Shown one piece after another: positions 35,681 to 44,370 of a stretch of 64,000 nucleotides of DNA. Every line of letters begins with the position of its first letter. The first letter of the stretch is position 1. A program made the position numbers and the translations under genes. The stretch is from Dokdonella sp. (GTDB lineage Bacteria; Pseudomonadota; Gammaproteobacteria; Xanthomonadales; Rhodanobacteraceae): assembly GCA_019634795.1 (NCBI GenBank), contig JAHCAR010000007.1, positions 62,001 to 126,000 on the forward strand, in the 5' to 3' direction. Below the pieces are notes generated by a model. That model did not search any database, had not been told where the DNA came from, and saw only the letters and a program-made list of their open reading frames with translations.

Positions 35681-36597
35681 CGCTGGCGATACTCGTTCCA
35701 GGCAAGCCTCGGCGCGAGCAGTGCGAAGTGCAGCCAGATGCCGCAGAAGACCAGGACCTTGAGCACGGGATTGCGCGCAGCCGTGTCAAATTTGCAGAAG
35801 TAGCGCCACATGCCGCGGTGTTTGTGGCAGGAGACGAACAAGGGCCGGCGAAAACTCGAACTGCCCTGTTCATGGCGCACGCTCAGGGTCGGCACGAACA
35901 GCACGGCGAGACCGGCATCGCGGGCGCGCCGGCACAGGTCGAGATCCTCGCAATGCAGGAAATAGCCTTCGTCGAAACCACCGAGCCGGTCGTAGACGTT
36001 GCGCGGAACGAACATGCAGGCGCCGGAGATCGCATCGACCGGCTCGACCCTGGTCGATGCGCTCGGTTCCGGCATGTCGATGCCGGCGCAGGCCGGGAAT
36101 CGATGTACGAACCGGGACAGGCCGGCCAGACTATTCAGCGAGCGCCGCAGGGTCGGGTCGCGTCGACGACTGGCCGCTTCGACCTTGCCGCCGGCATCGA
36201 GCACGCGGACGCCGAGCACGCCGGCATCGGAATCGCTCTGCGCATGATCGCGCAGGCCGGCGATGGTGTCGGCCTCGATCAGGCAATCCGGGTTGAGGAA
36301 CAGCAGCGCGTCGCCGCGGGCAAGTGCCGCACCGCGGTTGCAGGCCGGGCCGAATCCGATGTTCGATTCATTGCGCAGGATGCTCAGGCGCAGGTCGGCC
36401 GCAAAGCGGTCAGCGATGCGCTCGACCTGGCCGTCGCACGAGGCATTGTCGACCAGGATCAGCTCGACCTCGGTGTTCGAGGACAGCACGCGCTCCACGC
36501 ACTGGCTGGCCAGTGGCCCGCTGTTGGCGGTGACGACGATGACGCTCGTCAGTCCGCGCTCGCTGGGTCGGGGCACGGCTTCGCGCTCCCGGGTCAA
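35671..36597 (-). CDS. glycosyltransferase family 2
   Basis: 308-aa GT-A enzyme of the rhamnosyltransferase/WbbL-like type, the last gene of the polysaccharide block. TSVIVVTANSG begins the nucleotide-binding fold, LILVDNASCDGQVE and LLFLNPDCLIE (the DxD-like NPD) follow, then GACMFVPRNVYDRLGGFDEGYFLHCEDLDLCRRARDAG with the ED acidic motif. A hydrophobic C-terminal segment (LKVLVFCGIWLHFALLAP) suggests membrane association. TTG start overlaps the stop of the preceding gene (TTGA); a GTG at 36576 is an alternative. The sugar is unknown. Confidence 0.85.
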   Translation of the reverse strand: MTREREAVPRPSERGLTSVIVVTANSGPLASQCVERVLSSNTEVELILVDNASCDGQVERIADRFAADLRLSILRNESNIGFGPACNRGAALARGDALLFLNPDCLIEADTIAGLRDHAQSDSDAGVLGVRVLDAGGKVEAASRRRDPTLRRSLNSLAGLSRFVHRFPACAGIDMPEPSASTRVEPVDAISGACMFVPRNVYDRLGGFDEGYFLHCEDLDLCRRARDAGLAVLFVPTLSVRHEQGSSSFRRPLFVSCHKHRGMWRYFCKFDTAARNPVLKVLVFCGIWLHFALLAPRLAWNEYRQRSR

Positions 36598-38459
36598 AGC
36601 CCGCTGATCAGCCGATCACCCTGCTCGCGCGCTGCGTTCCACAGCGCCGGCCAGTCGCGCCAGGCCTGGGCCATGTCGAGCAGCTCCGAGCGCGCGGCCT
36701 CGGCACATGCGCCGGCATCAAAGTCCTCGGGCCAGTCGGCGAGCCGCGGCGAGTTCTGCCTGAGCAGGGCGCTGCCGTTGTTGCGTACGATCTCGCGCAC
36801 GTCGGCCTGCCAGTAGACCGGCGCGTCAGGCAGCAGTTCGAACTGGTTCTGCAGGCGCTCGACGACGTCGGCGCGAACGAAGCCGAGATACTCCTGCAGC
36901 GACCCGACCAGGGTGGACTGATCGGCGGCGGCGAGATCGGCGGTGATCTCGCCGAGCAGGGCGAGGCGCCGGGCCGGGTCGCTGGCCTTGGCGCTGCCGA
37001 CCTGGTTGGTCACGTAGTCGCGCAGGTAGTGGTTGAAGCGTGGCGTGTGCGGGGCCATCGTCACCTCGGAACGCTTGCGCGGCGATTCCTGGGCGTGGCC
37101 GATGGCGGTCGGCAGGTGCATCACCAACGAATCGGGATGGCAATAATGCGTCGCCGCGCTGGCCAGGCCATCCTCGCCGCGGCCGTCGGGATTCGTGCAC
37201 GGCAGGATCTGCCGGTTGTCGAACAGGAAGGGCAGGAAGTAGGCATGGGTGGCGGGTTTCGCCCGCAGCCATCCGTACCAGAGGCTCTGTGCCTCGATAT
37301 TGCGCAGGTAGGCTTCGCGATCGGCCCAGAAGCTGGCCCGGCTCTCGGCATCGAGCTGGTACAGCCAAAGTGCACTCTCGGTGCCCGAACTGCCGCTGGT
37401 GCCGTTCAGGGTACCGAGGATGCGGGCGTCGCCGCGCAGGTGTTCGAGGCGGCCAAGATTGATTCCGCGCAGGCTCTCGCGGTCGAGGCGATACTCATCA
37501 CGGGTGATCGCCGCGCCGAGCCGATCACCGCACACGGCCAGATGCGCCTCGAATGGATCCTGCGCGTCTTCCTCGCCCGAATCGAGGGCGTCCTCGAGGC
37601 GTCGATAGAAGCGCGCCGAGGCGGCAACCGCTGGATTCGGCTCGAGGCCGGGCCGGGTATCGGCATGCCGGTGCAGGGGGAAGCGGAAGTCCTCGTCGAG
37701 CATCGCGAACAGGCGTCCGGCCGACAGCAGCAGGGCAATGTTCCACGAACGTCCGCCGCCACCGCGACGGGTGCGCGGACCGCGGTCGAGCAGCCATTCG
37801 ACGATCGCTTTCGCCTGCGGTACCGCCTTGACCAGGCGCTGGCGCAGGCGTGCCCGCTCGGCCGGACCGACATAGCTGACCGGGTTGCCGACCGCGCGCG
37901 CGAACTCGCGCAGCAGATCGCGGTTCATGTCCCGGTTCTTTTCCTCGACCGAGTCGTCGAGCAGGACGATCGTTCGCGCCGCACGATACTTGCGTTCGTA
38001 GTTGGCCAACGATTCGAGCAACAGGCGCAACTGGCCCGGCCGGTCGCAGGCGCGGATGTACACCGCATGCAGGCTGCGCGGCTCCGCATCCGGGCTGCGC
38101 TCGAGACGCTTGATGTAGTCGCGGTCGGAAATCAGCAAGCCGGTCGAGGCCAGACCTTCGAGGCCCTTGCGGATGCGCTCGTGCTGGGTCAGTCCCGGAA
38201 CCACCGCGGCGACGCGGGCCACGTGCTCGTCGATGCTGCGGAATTCTCGGCACTGGTCGAGCGACTGCAGGACATGATGGCTCAGCACGTGGCGCTCGCC
38301 GGAATCCTTGGCGATGAAGGCATATTCCTCGCTCGACAGCGGCGCGACCATGGCGTCGATCGCGGCGAACAGCGGCGCATCGACCGATTTGCGGGCGACC
38401 GGGGCGGCGGCAAGGCCCGGGTTGCCGTAGTTGAACTGGAATTCGGGTGTCGTGGTCAT
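36594..38459 (-). CDS. unrecognised 621-aa protein with winged-helix-like N-terminus and GT-A-like middle
   Basis: I do not recognise this family. Residues about 15-120 resemble a PqqD-like or winged-helix module (LSSEEYAFIAKDSGERHVLSHHVLQSL... GLEGLASTGLLISDRDYIKRL). Residues about 130-300 look like a glycosyltransferase A fold: LHAVYIRACDRPGQLRLLLESLANYE, TIVLLDDSVEEKNRD, a Gly-rich GGGGRSWN and then FAMLDEDFRFPL, where DED could be the metal motif. The C-terminal half (about 300-621) is helical with SLWYGWLRAKPATHAYFLPFLFDNRQILPCTNPDGRGEDG. ATG at 38459; its end overlaps the GT2 gene by 4 nt. The context suggests a sugar-nucleotide dependent transferase in surface polysaccharide synthesis. 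Confidence 0.6.
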   Translation of the reverse strand: MTTTPEFQFNYGNPGLAAAPVARKSVDAPLFAAIDAMVAPLSSEEYAFIAKDSGERHVLSHHVLQSLDQCREFRSIDEHVARVAAVVPGLTQHERIRKGLEGLASTGLLISDRDYIKRLERSPDAEPRSLHAVYIRACDRPGQLRLLLESLANYERKYRAARTIVLLDDSVEEKNRDMNRDLLREFARAVGNPVSYVGPAERARLRQRLVKAVPQAKAIVEWLLDRGPRTRRGGGGRSWNIALLLSAGRLFAMLDEDFRFPLHRHADTRPGLEPNPAVAASARFYRRLEDALDSGEEDAQDPFEAHLAVCGDRLGAAITRDEYRLDRESLRGINLGRLEHLRGDARILGTLNGTSGSSGTESALWLYQLDAESRASFWADREAYLRNIEAQSLWYGWLRAKPATHAYFLPFLFDNRQILPCTNPDGRGEDGLASAATHYCHPDSLVMHLPTAIGHAQESPRKRSEVTMAPHTPRFNHYLRDYVTNQVGSAKASDPARRLALLGEITADLAAADQSTLVGSLQEYLGFVRADVVERLQNQFELLPDAPVYWQADVREIVRNNGSALLRQNSPRLADWPEDFDAGACAEAARSELLDMAQAWRDWPALWNAAREQGDRLISGL

Positions 38460-38476
38460 CAATAGGCCGTGTTTCG

Positions 38477-39364
38477 TCAGCGGCGTAACCAGCGCAGCCA
38501 TCGGGATGGCGGCCTGGAAGCGGTGGATTGGCGCAGCCGTTCGATTTCGGCTTCGAGTTCAGCGATGCGGGCGCCGGCATTCATGTTCTTGCGCACCTCG
38601 CCATTGTAATGGGTATAGACCGCCTCTTCCTTGTCGCCGAACCAGGCCGTGGCCGGGAGCCCGGCAGGCAGCGGCTGGCGCGAGCAGACGGCGACATAGT
38701 AGAGCGGCGCATAGGCAAGACCGGCCTCGACGCCCGATCCGTCGACCGAGGCGGTCTGCAGGAGGCTGCCCTGGCCGCCGCCGTCCAGCGACCAGAGTGC
38801 GGACTGGAACAGCAGCTTCTGCGCATACAGGCGAACATGCGGAAAATGCCTGCCGAGCAGCTCGAGCAGCTCTTCGCGATACAGCTCGCGCACATGGAAC
38901 TCGTTGCGGAAACCGGCGATCTCGCTGTAGGTGCGTTTGTCGGGCGAGGAGATCAGGAGCAGGCCGTCCTCGCGCAATACGCGGGCGAAGCCGGCCACCA
39001 GCCGGTCCTGCGCTTCGAGGTGCTCGAGGGTCTCGAACGAGACCACGACATCGAAGCAGGCGTCATCGAAGCCCAGCGCCGAGGCGTCGCCGGCCTCGAA
39101 ATGCAGCTTGTCCCGGTTCCCGTAACGCTTGCGCGCGTGTGCGACCGCGGTTTCGGAAATGTCGAGGCCAAGGACTTCGGCGGCAACGCCGGCAAGCAGA
39201 TCGGAGCCGTAGCCTTCGCCACAGGCCGCGTCGAGCACGCGCTTGTCGCGACAGAGCGGCATGGCGAAGGCATAGCGGTGCCAGTGCTCGTACCAGATCT
39301 CGCGTACGCACTCGGGCGTGAAGCGCTCGCCGGTGAATTCAAGCGTGTCGCCGCGCTCAGTCAC
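38477..39364 (-). CDS. SAM-dependent methyltransferase of the polysaccharide block
   Basis: 295-aa class I methyltransferase. Motif I VLDAACGEGYGSDLL, acidic residue LGLDISETAVAHARKRY, and FDVVVSFETLEHLEAQDRLVAGFARVLREDGLLLISSPDK are clear. C-terminal residues about 255-280 form a short coiled coil (ARIAELEAEIERLRQST). GTG at 39364 overlaps the wzt end by 8 nt. Methylation of a chain-terminal sugar is the usual capping signal read by Wzt C-terminal domains, so a WbdD-like terminating function is an attractive inference; no kinase domain is present. Confidence 0.8.
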   Translation of the reverse strand: MTERGDTLEFTGERFTPECVREIWYEHWHRYAFAMPLCRDKRVLDAACGEGYGSDLLAGVAAEVLGLDISETAVAHARKRYGNRDKLHFEAGDASALGFDDACFDVVVSFETLEHLEAQDRLVAGFARVLREDGLLLISSPDKRTYSEIAGFRNEFHVRELYREELLELLGRHFPHVRLYAQKLLFQSALWSLDGGGQGSLLQTASVDGSGVEAGLAYAPLYYVAVCSRQPLPAGLPATAWFGDKEEAVYTHYNGEVRKNMNAGARIAELEAEIERLRQSTASRPPSRWLRWLRR

Positions 39365-40550
39365 GATCTGCGCCCGGCGGCAGCCATCGATGTGCCAGTC
39401 TGACCATGCCGAACTCCCGCGAAGCGCCGCGCACGCTGAGCCCGCGCTCCTCGCTGTCGAACAGGCGCACGCCCTCGCTGTCCATGGCGTGTGCACGCAC
39501 ATTGTAGCTGCCCGGAAGCAGGCTCAGGTTTTCGAACTCGACCTCGGCCACGAAGCGCCCCTCGGCATCGCAGCGCACCTCGATTGCATCCATTTCCGAG
39601 CTGACCCCATAGACCGGCGTGCCGTCCGCACGCACGATTCCGAACATGATCACCGGAGGACGCCCCTCGCGCGAGCGCACGGCCGTGCGCAGGCGCAAGG
39701 TGTCCCCGAACGAAACGACTTCGGCCAGATTGCCGCCGACGCCATTGATCTGGAATTCCTCGACTTCGAATTCAAGTCCGGATCGCGTTGGCGAACGTTC
39801 GGCGGCCTTTGCCTGCTTGCGCTCGTGCCAGGCCAGATAGGCCTGGGTCACCTCGAATACGTCACCGAACTGCATGACTTCGCCGTGACTCAGCCACAGC
39901 GCATGGCGGCACAGCTTCTGCGCGTGGTACATGCTGTGCGATACGAGCAGCAGGGTGCCGCCGTCGGCCAGGTAGCTCTCCATCCAGCGCACGCATTTCT
40001 TCTGGAACGATTCGTCGCCGACCGCCAGCACCTCGTCGGTGATCAGCAGGTCGGGCTTGAGCGAGGCGATGATCGCGAAACCGAGGCGCACGACCATGCC
40101 CGAGGAATAGTGCTTGACCGGTTCGTCGATGTAGTCGCCGATATCGGCAAAGGCGATGATCTCGGGGAGACGCCCGGCAAGCGCATCGGCCTCGAGGCCG
40201 TGCAGGGCGGCCGCCATGGCTACATTGTCGCGGCCGCTGTATTCCGGATGAAAGCCGGCGCCGAGTTCGAGCAGGGCGCCGACCTTGCCGAATACCTTGA
40301 CCTGGCCCGTGGTCGGGGTCAGCACGCCGGTGATCAGTTTCAGCAGGGTCGACTTGCCGGCGCCGTTCTCGCCGACGATGGCGACGGACTCGCCGCGCCG
40401 GATCGACAGATCGACGTTGCGCAGCACGCACTGGCTGTCGGTGTCCTCGCGCCCCCGCAACAGGCGACCGAGCGCGCGCAGCCGGTCAGCCGACCGATGC
40501 GCCTTCGGATAGGCCTTGCCGAGGCCGCTGGCTTCGATGAGCAGACTCAC
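39357..40550 (-). CDS. wzt: polysaccharide ABC exporter ATPase Wzt, with C-terminal carbohydrate-binding domain
   Basis: 397-aa ATPase. Walker A VGENGAGKSTLLKLITGVLTPT, GKVGALLELGAGFHPEYSGRDNV typical of Wzt/TagH, signature KHYSSGMVVRLGFAI, Walker B DLLITDEVLAVGD, H-loop LVSHS. Residues about 255-397 form an added beta-sandwich (FEVEEFQINGVGGNLAEVVSFGDTL... SLLPGSYNVRAHAMDSEG), which in O9a-type systems binds the capped chain end before export. GTG start overlaps the wzm stop (GTGA). Confidence 0.92.
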   Translation of the reverse strand: MSLLIEASGLGKAYPKAHRSADRLRALGRLLRGREDTDSQCVLRNVDLSIRRGESVAIVGENGAGKSTLLKLITGVLTPTTGQVKVFGKVGALLELGAGFHPEYSGRDNVAMAAALHGLEADALAGRLPEIIAFADIGDYIDEPVKHYSSGMVVRLGFAIIASLKPDLLITDEVLAVGDESFQKKCVRWMESYLADGGTLLLVSHSMYHAQKLCRHALWLSHGEVMQFGDVFEVTQAYLAWHERKQAKAAERSPTRSGLEFEVEEFQINGVGGNLAEVVSFGDTLRLRTAVRSREGRPPVIMFGIVRADGTPVYGVSSEMDAIEVRCDAEGRFVAEVEFENLSLLPGSYNVRAHAMDSEGVRLFDSEERGLSVRGASREFGMVRLAHRWLPPGADRD

Positions 40551-41317
40551 AGGAAGTCCTCGAAGTGCGGATCGAGGCGGCGGAACAGCCAGTGGCCGAA
40601 AGCGAGGGTCAGCAGCGCCGTCAGCATGGCCACGCCGAACATCCGCCACGGAAAATCGCCGTAGTCGAGCAGGATGCTGCGCAGCGACTCGACGTAGAAC
40701 GTGAATGGATTGAGGTCGAGAATGCTGCGAAACCGTTCCGGAAGATTGGCCCGATCGTAGAAGATGGGGGCGGCGAACATCATCAGGGTCAGCAACTGGC
40801 CGAGCATCTGCACGAGATCGCGAACGAAGACCTGCAACGACGCGAAGATCAGCGCGACCCCGAAGGTATAGGCGAACATCGGCACGTACATCAGCAGGGC
40901 CAGCGGAAGACGCGCAATGTGCACGTCCTGTCCGGCAATGGCGAGCACGACAAGAATGGCCACGTAACCACAGGCATGCAGCAGGAAGCTTGCGGAGCAC
41001 GGAGCGAGAACGAGGATCTCTCGCGGCAATGCGACCTTGCCGATCAGTGCCGCATTGTCCTGCAGCGCGGTTGTCGAGCGCACCACGGCATCGGAAAAGG
41101 CCACCCATGGCCACATCGCCACGACCAGGAAGGCGACATAGCCGGGCGCTGCGGCGCCGGGAACACGGGCCTTGAAGATCTGCACGAAGACAAAGGCGTA
41201 GATGGCCAGCTGCAGCAGCGGCTGCAGCAGGGCCCAGCCGAAACCGGTAAAGCTGCCCCGGTAGCGTTCGCGCAGTTCGCGACGGATGAAATGCGTCGCC
41301 AGCGTCAATCGGCTCAT
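40547..41317 (-). CDS. wzm: polysaccharide ABC exporter permease Wzm
   Basis: 256-aa ABC-2 type permease with six predicted helices, paired with Wzt. Characteristic segments: LRERYRGSFTGFGWALLQPLLQLAIYAFVFVQIFK at the N-terminus and MMFAAPIFYDRANLPERFRSILDLNPFTFYVESLRSILL in the second half. ATG at 41317 chosen; the 13 extra residues of the longer frame are not membrane-like. First gene of the five-gene block wzm-wzt-methyltransferase-unknown-GT2, each pair overlapping by 4-8 nt except the methyltransferase/unknown junction (17 nt apart). Confidence 0.92.
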   Translation of the reverse strand: MSRLTLATHFIRRELRERYRGSFTGFGWALLQPLLQLAIYAFVFVQIFKARVPGAAAPGYVAFLVVAMWPWVAFSDAVVRSTTALQDNAALIGKVALPREILVLAPCSASFLLHACGYVAILVVLAIAGQDVHIARLPLALLMYVPMFAYTFGVALIFASLQVFVRDLVQMLGQLLTLMMFAAPIFYDRANLPERFRSILDLNPFTFYVESLRSILLDYGDFPWRMFGVAMLTALLTLAFGHWLFRRLDPHFEDFL

Positions 41318-41666
41318 TGCGGCCGTGCTCGCTGCAGATCGGGATTCAACACGCACGGACCCCGCGCACAGGTTTGGTCTGGATCTTCATTTTCCCCCTG
41401 CCGGGTGGCGGCAGCCATCGTGACAACAGAGTCTGGGCGGAGGACATGAATCCCGCCCCGATCAAACGGGCATCCCGGTGCCAAGGGCGCACCGCAGACA
41501 TGACCTCCTGCCGCCCCTGCCCTGCCAATGGCAGTGATCGCCGGCGGCGAACCTCCAGCGCTCGAGGCGCCCCGCAAATCCGGTCGAGCCGCCGCCGCGC
41601 ATCAGCGCGGATCGCGGCCCGCCGGACCCGGCCCTGGCCCGTCAGGGCCCGGCGAGACAAACCGGA
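41318..41666. other. intergenic region upstream of wzm and downstream of the parvulin gene
   Basis: No credible gene. It should hold the wzm promoter (AT-richer around 41365-41400). A 7-bp inverted repeat GGCCCTG (41630-41636) / CAGGGCC (41643-41649) lies just beyond the parvulin stop on the minus strand and may be its terminator, though no T-tract follows. Confidence 0.35.
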
Positions 41667-42605
41667 CTACTTCTTTTCCGGAATTTCCGGCTCCGCTTGC
41701 GCACCCTTGGGCAGATAGCGCGTGCGCAGCGAGGCCACCACATCGGGCGTCGCCTTGATTTCCATGCCCTTGAGCTGGTCAACATGCTCCTTGACCCGCG
41801 CATCGCGCATCGAGGTTTCAAGTTCCGAGACGATCTTGTCCTTGACCTGCTCGAAGCTGCGCGGAGTCGGTGGAACTCGTTCCTCGAGCCGGATGATGTG
41901 GTAGCCGAAACGCGACTTGACGACCGGCGAGATGTCGCCGGACTTCCCGAGTTGCTTGACGGCTTCGGCGAAGGCAGGATCCATGGAGTCCGAATCGGCA
42001 CCCGGAATCAGGCCTTCGTTGGTCTCCTTGGACGGATCATCGGAATACTGCTTGACCAGGGCGATGAAATCCTCGCCGGCGAGCACCTTGGCATGAACGC
42101 TGTCGGCAAGCGCCTTGGCTTCCTCGTCCGTGCGGTGCTTGGTGCCGATCAGGATATGCCGCGCCGAGGTGGCGCCCGGGAGCGCATAGGCATCGGGATT
42201 GACCTGGTAGCGCTCGCGCGCAAGCGTAGCGACGTCCCCGATATCCAGATTCTCGCGCATGTCGGTCAGGTGTACTTCGGTCAGCAGGCGTTCTTCCTGC
42301 TGCTTGACGGCCTGCTTGAATACGGTGTCGTTGTCGATCCCGGCGGCGCGGCCCTCCATGGCGATCTGGCGATTGATGAGCAGTCGATCAATCAGCTCTT
42401 CGATGCGCTTGGGGTTGTTCATCACATTGGCACGCATGCGCGGCGGAACCGCGAGCATGGCGGCATCAACATCAAGCATGGTGACGACGGCGCCTCCGCG
42501 CTCGGCAACCACGGTGTCCTGGGGATACTTCGGCTCAGCCGAGGCCAGTGACGTGATGAGGACCAGCGCGGCGGCGGGCAAGAGGATTCGCGGGGCAATT
42601 GACAC
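41667..42605 (-). CDS. periplasmic parvulin-type peptidyl-prolyl isomerase
   Basis: 312-aa exported PPIase of the PpiC/SurA superfamily. Signal peptide RILLPAAALVLITSLASAEP; helical N-terminal part (MLDVDAAMLAVPPRMRANVMNNPKRIEELIDRLLINRQIA) like PrsA/SurA; one parvulin domain from TSARHILIGTKHRTDEEAKALA to SRFGYHIIRLEERVPP (about 145-255); a helical tail. GTG start at 42605 with CGGAG upstream. It differs from the two-domain SurA at 17155. It may assist folding of exported proteins; its direct neighbour on the same strand is an exported protein. Confidence 0.87.
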   Translation of the reverse strand: MSIAPRILLPAAALVLITSLASAEPKYPQDTVVAERGGAVVTMLDVDAAMLAVPPRMRANVMNNPKRIEELIDRLLINRQIAMEGRAAGIDNDTVFKQAVKQQEERLLTEVHLTDMRENLDIGDVATLARERYQVNPDAYALPGATSARHILIGTKHRTDEEAKALADSVHAKVLAGEDFIALVKQYSDDPSKETNEGLIPGADSDSMDPAFAEAVKQLGKSGDISPVVKSRFGYHIIRLEERVPPTPRSFEQVKDKIVSELETSMRDARVKEHVDQLKGMEIKATPDVVASLRTRYLPKGAQAEPEIPEKK

Positions 42606-43027
42606 GATTGATCACTCCGAAGGTTTTGATTGTTCGGTGGCCGGATGGTTCGGAAAGGGCCGATGGCACCGCGGGCAAGGGCCGCAGCCTGCCGCTGGGT
42701 CCATTCGACCGTAGCTTTGACTGCAGCGGAGGACGTTGGTTCTCGGATTCCGACGCCGGGTGGGGCCCATTCTGGGGCGCACCCCCAAACCCGTCGGATC
42801 GTCGCGCCATTGACGGCCTCTGCTGCGAGGCGTGACGCTCGCGCCACATCTGCAATAGCAGCTTCTCGCTAGCGGGGCGCCACTACGCGAAGTTGCATCT
42901 GCCGCCGTGCGATCAAGGCACCTGCAGCGACGAAGCGACACCGTCTACGGCATCGCTTCGAACAGTTTCAATGCAGCGCGGATACGCCAAACGGCCGATC
43001 AGGCCGATGGCGCACCGACTATCCCGG
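42606..43027. other. intergenic region between the parvulin gene and an exported-protein gene
   Basis: No gene found. A perfect 8-bp inverted repeat CGAAGCGA (42931-42938) / TCGCTTCG (42953-42960) with a 14-nt loop is about 70 bp beyond the stop of the gene at 43028 and may terminate it; a smaller CGGCC/GGCCG hairpin is at 42992-43006. The parvulin promoter should lie near 42610-42720, but I see no good boxes. Confidence 0.35.
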
Positions 43028-44230
43028 TCAGTTGGGGAAGTTACCTATCAAATTCACCTTCGGACTGCACAGCGTGCTCGGGCAGGTTGGCGTCGTCAAC
43101 GTGCCGACCCCGGTCGCCTGGATCACGTTGAGATAATAGGTCTTGCCGGGCTCGAGCTTGCAGGCCGTAGTCGTGCCTGTCGTGATCTTCCAAGGCAAAT
43201 CCGAACCCTTGCCGGATATCTGACAGAAGCCCACCATAGGATAGTTGGCGTCGGTCGAGAACTGACCCGGACACGGGGCGATCGAGGCCAGGGTGAAGGC
43301 CGGGCCCGGAATGAACTGGAACGCGCCGCCCTGTTCGTTATAGCTACTCGCTGTCGGAGTGCGGAACTTCCACGAAATATAAAAATTTCTCTTCAGCCCG
43401 AACTGCACGTTGGTCGGATTCGTTCCCGGGAAACCATAGCCGGCGGTGTCGATTGTACCCGGCGGATAGACGTTCGGCCGGACCCCGAAGACCGAGGTGT
43501 AGTTGAGGAAATCGATATTGGTACCCGGAGTCGTGCCACCGGTCACCGTTCCGCTGGTCTGGCGCATGGCGTCGGTCAGGCCGTTCGGTGTAGCCAACTC
43601 GGTCACGCTCTCGCAATAGTCGGGCGGCGGTGGCGCCTGGCCCGGCAGCACCTGCACCGCCGGAGTCGAGACGATATTGGTGCGCACGATCTGCAGGTTG
43701 GCGTTGCCCTGGTCCTGGTAACTGCACTTGGCCTTGAAGGTGATCGTGCCGGTGACCGTCGTGCTCGGATTCTGCACCATCACGCTGGCCGTTGCCGTCG
43801 GACCGCAGTTGGTGCACAGCGTGGTGCCCGTGGTCCAGCCCTGGGTGACTGACACGCTGCTGGCGACAACGCCATCGGCGGAACAGGTGACGCCATTGCT
43901 GACACCGGACAGCCCGGTATTGAGCTGGAGATTGACCGTGCCCGTGCCGGTCTGGCCGCCGCCAACCGTGGTCGGACCGGTAATGCTGATCGTGGCGTTG
44001 TTCGCGATCGCATTGACGACCGGCGGATAGCAGGCGATGTCGGCACTCAAGTCGATCGAGACGTTTCCAGTCGTCGGATCGATATTGAGCAGGGAGCCGG
44101 TCATCGAGCACTGCGTGACCGCCAGGCGCTTGAGCGCAACCTGGAAGTCCGCGGCTCTTGCAGGTTCTGGAACGACAAGCGCCATGCACAAGGCAGCGGC
44201 GGCACTTGCGCCAAATAGAAATTTCTTCAT
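43028..44230 (-). CDS. exported protein of unknown function, Thr/Gly/Pro-rich
   Basis: 400-aa protein I do not recognise. Clear signal peptide MKKFLFGASAAAALCMALVVPEPARA cut before ADFQ. The mature part is rich in Thr, Val and Gly with alternating beta-strand patterns (TTGNVSIDLSADIACYPP, GGQTGTGTVNLQLNTG, STTVTGTITFKAKC), looking like two or three immunoglobulin-like beta-sandwiches. About a dozen Cys residues, many in pairs (CTNC, CPSTLC), imply disulfides made by the Dsb system. Ends KVNLIGNFPN. ATG at 44230. It lies downstream of a strong terminator, so it probably has its own promoter around 44240-44300. Confidence 0.7.
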   Translation of the reverse strand: MKKFLFGASAAAALCMALVVPEPARAADFQVALKRLAVTQCSMTGSLLNIDPTTGNVSIDLSADIACYPPVVNAIANNATISITGPTTVGGGQTGTGTVNLQLNTGLSGVSNGVTCSADGVVASSVSVTQGWTTGTTLCTNCGPTATASVMVQNPSTTVTGTITFKAKCSYQDQGNANLQIVRTNIVSTPAVQVLPGQAPPPPDYCESVTELATPNGLTDAMRQTSGTVTGGTTPGTNIDFLNYTSVFGVRPNVYPPGTIDTAGYGFPGTNPTNVQFGLKRNFYISWKFRTPTASSYNEQGGAFQFIPGPAFTLASIAPCPGQFSTDANYPMVGFCQISGKGSDLPWKITTGTTTACKLEPGKTYYLNVIQATGVGTLTTPTCPSTLCSPKVNLIGNFPN

Positions 44231-44302
44231 GGTTTCAGACACGGGTGCAGTCTCTCGGGTCGCGAATTGCGGGGTATGGGGCGAAGCATAGACCCTGGGG
44301 CC

Positions 44303-44339
44303 TTAAAAAAAAAGAAAGCCCCGCGTAAGCGGGGCTTTC
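44303..44339 (-). terminator. strong intrinsic terminator of the 525-aa exported-protein gene
   Basis: On the minus strand, GAAAGCCCCGC - TTAC - GCGGGGCTTTC (stem arms 44329-44339 and 44314-44324) is followed by nine T residues (complement of 44305-44313). It lies 32 bp after the stop at 44371. The best intrinsic terminator in the window, suggesting a highly expressed upstream gene. Confidence 0.9.
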
Positions 44340-44370
44340 CATGACTCTTGGAACCTGACTCAGATCACAA

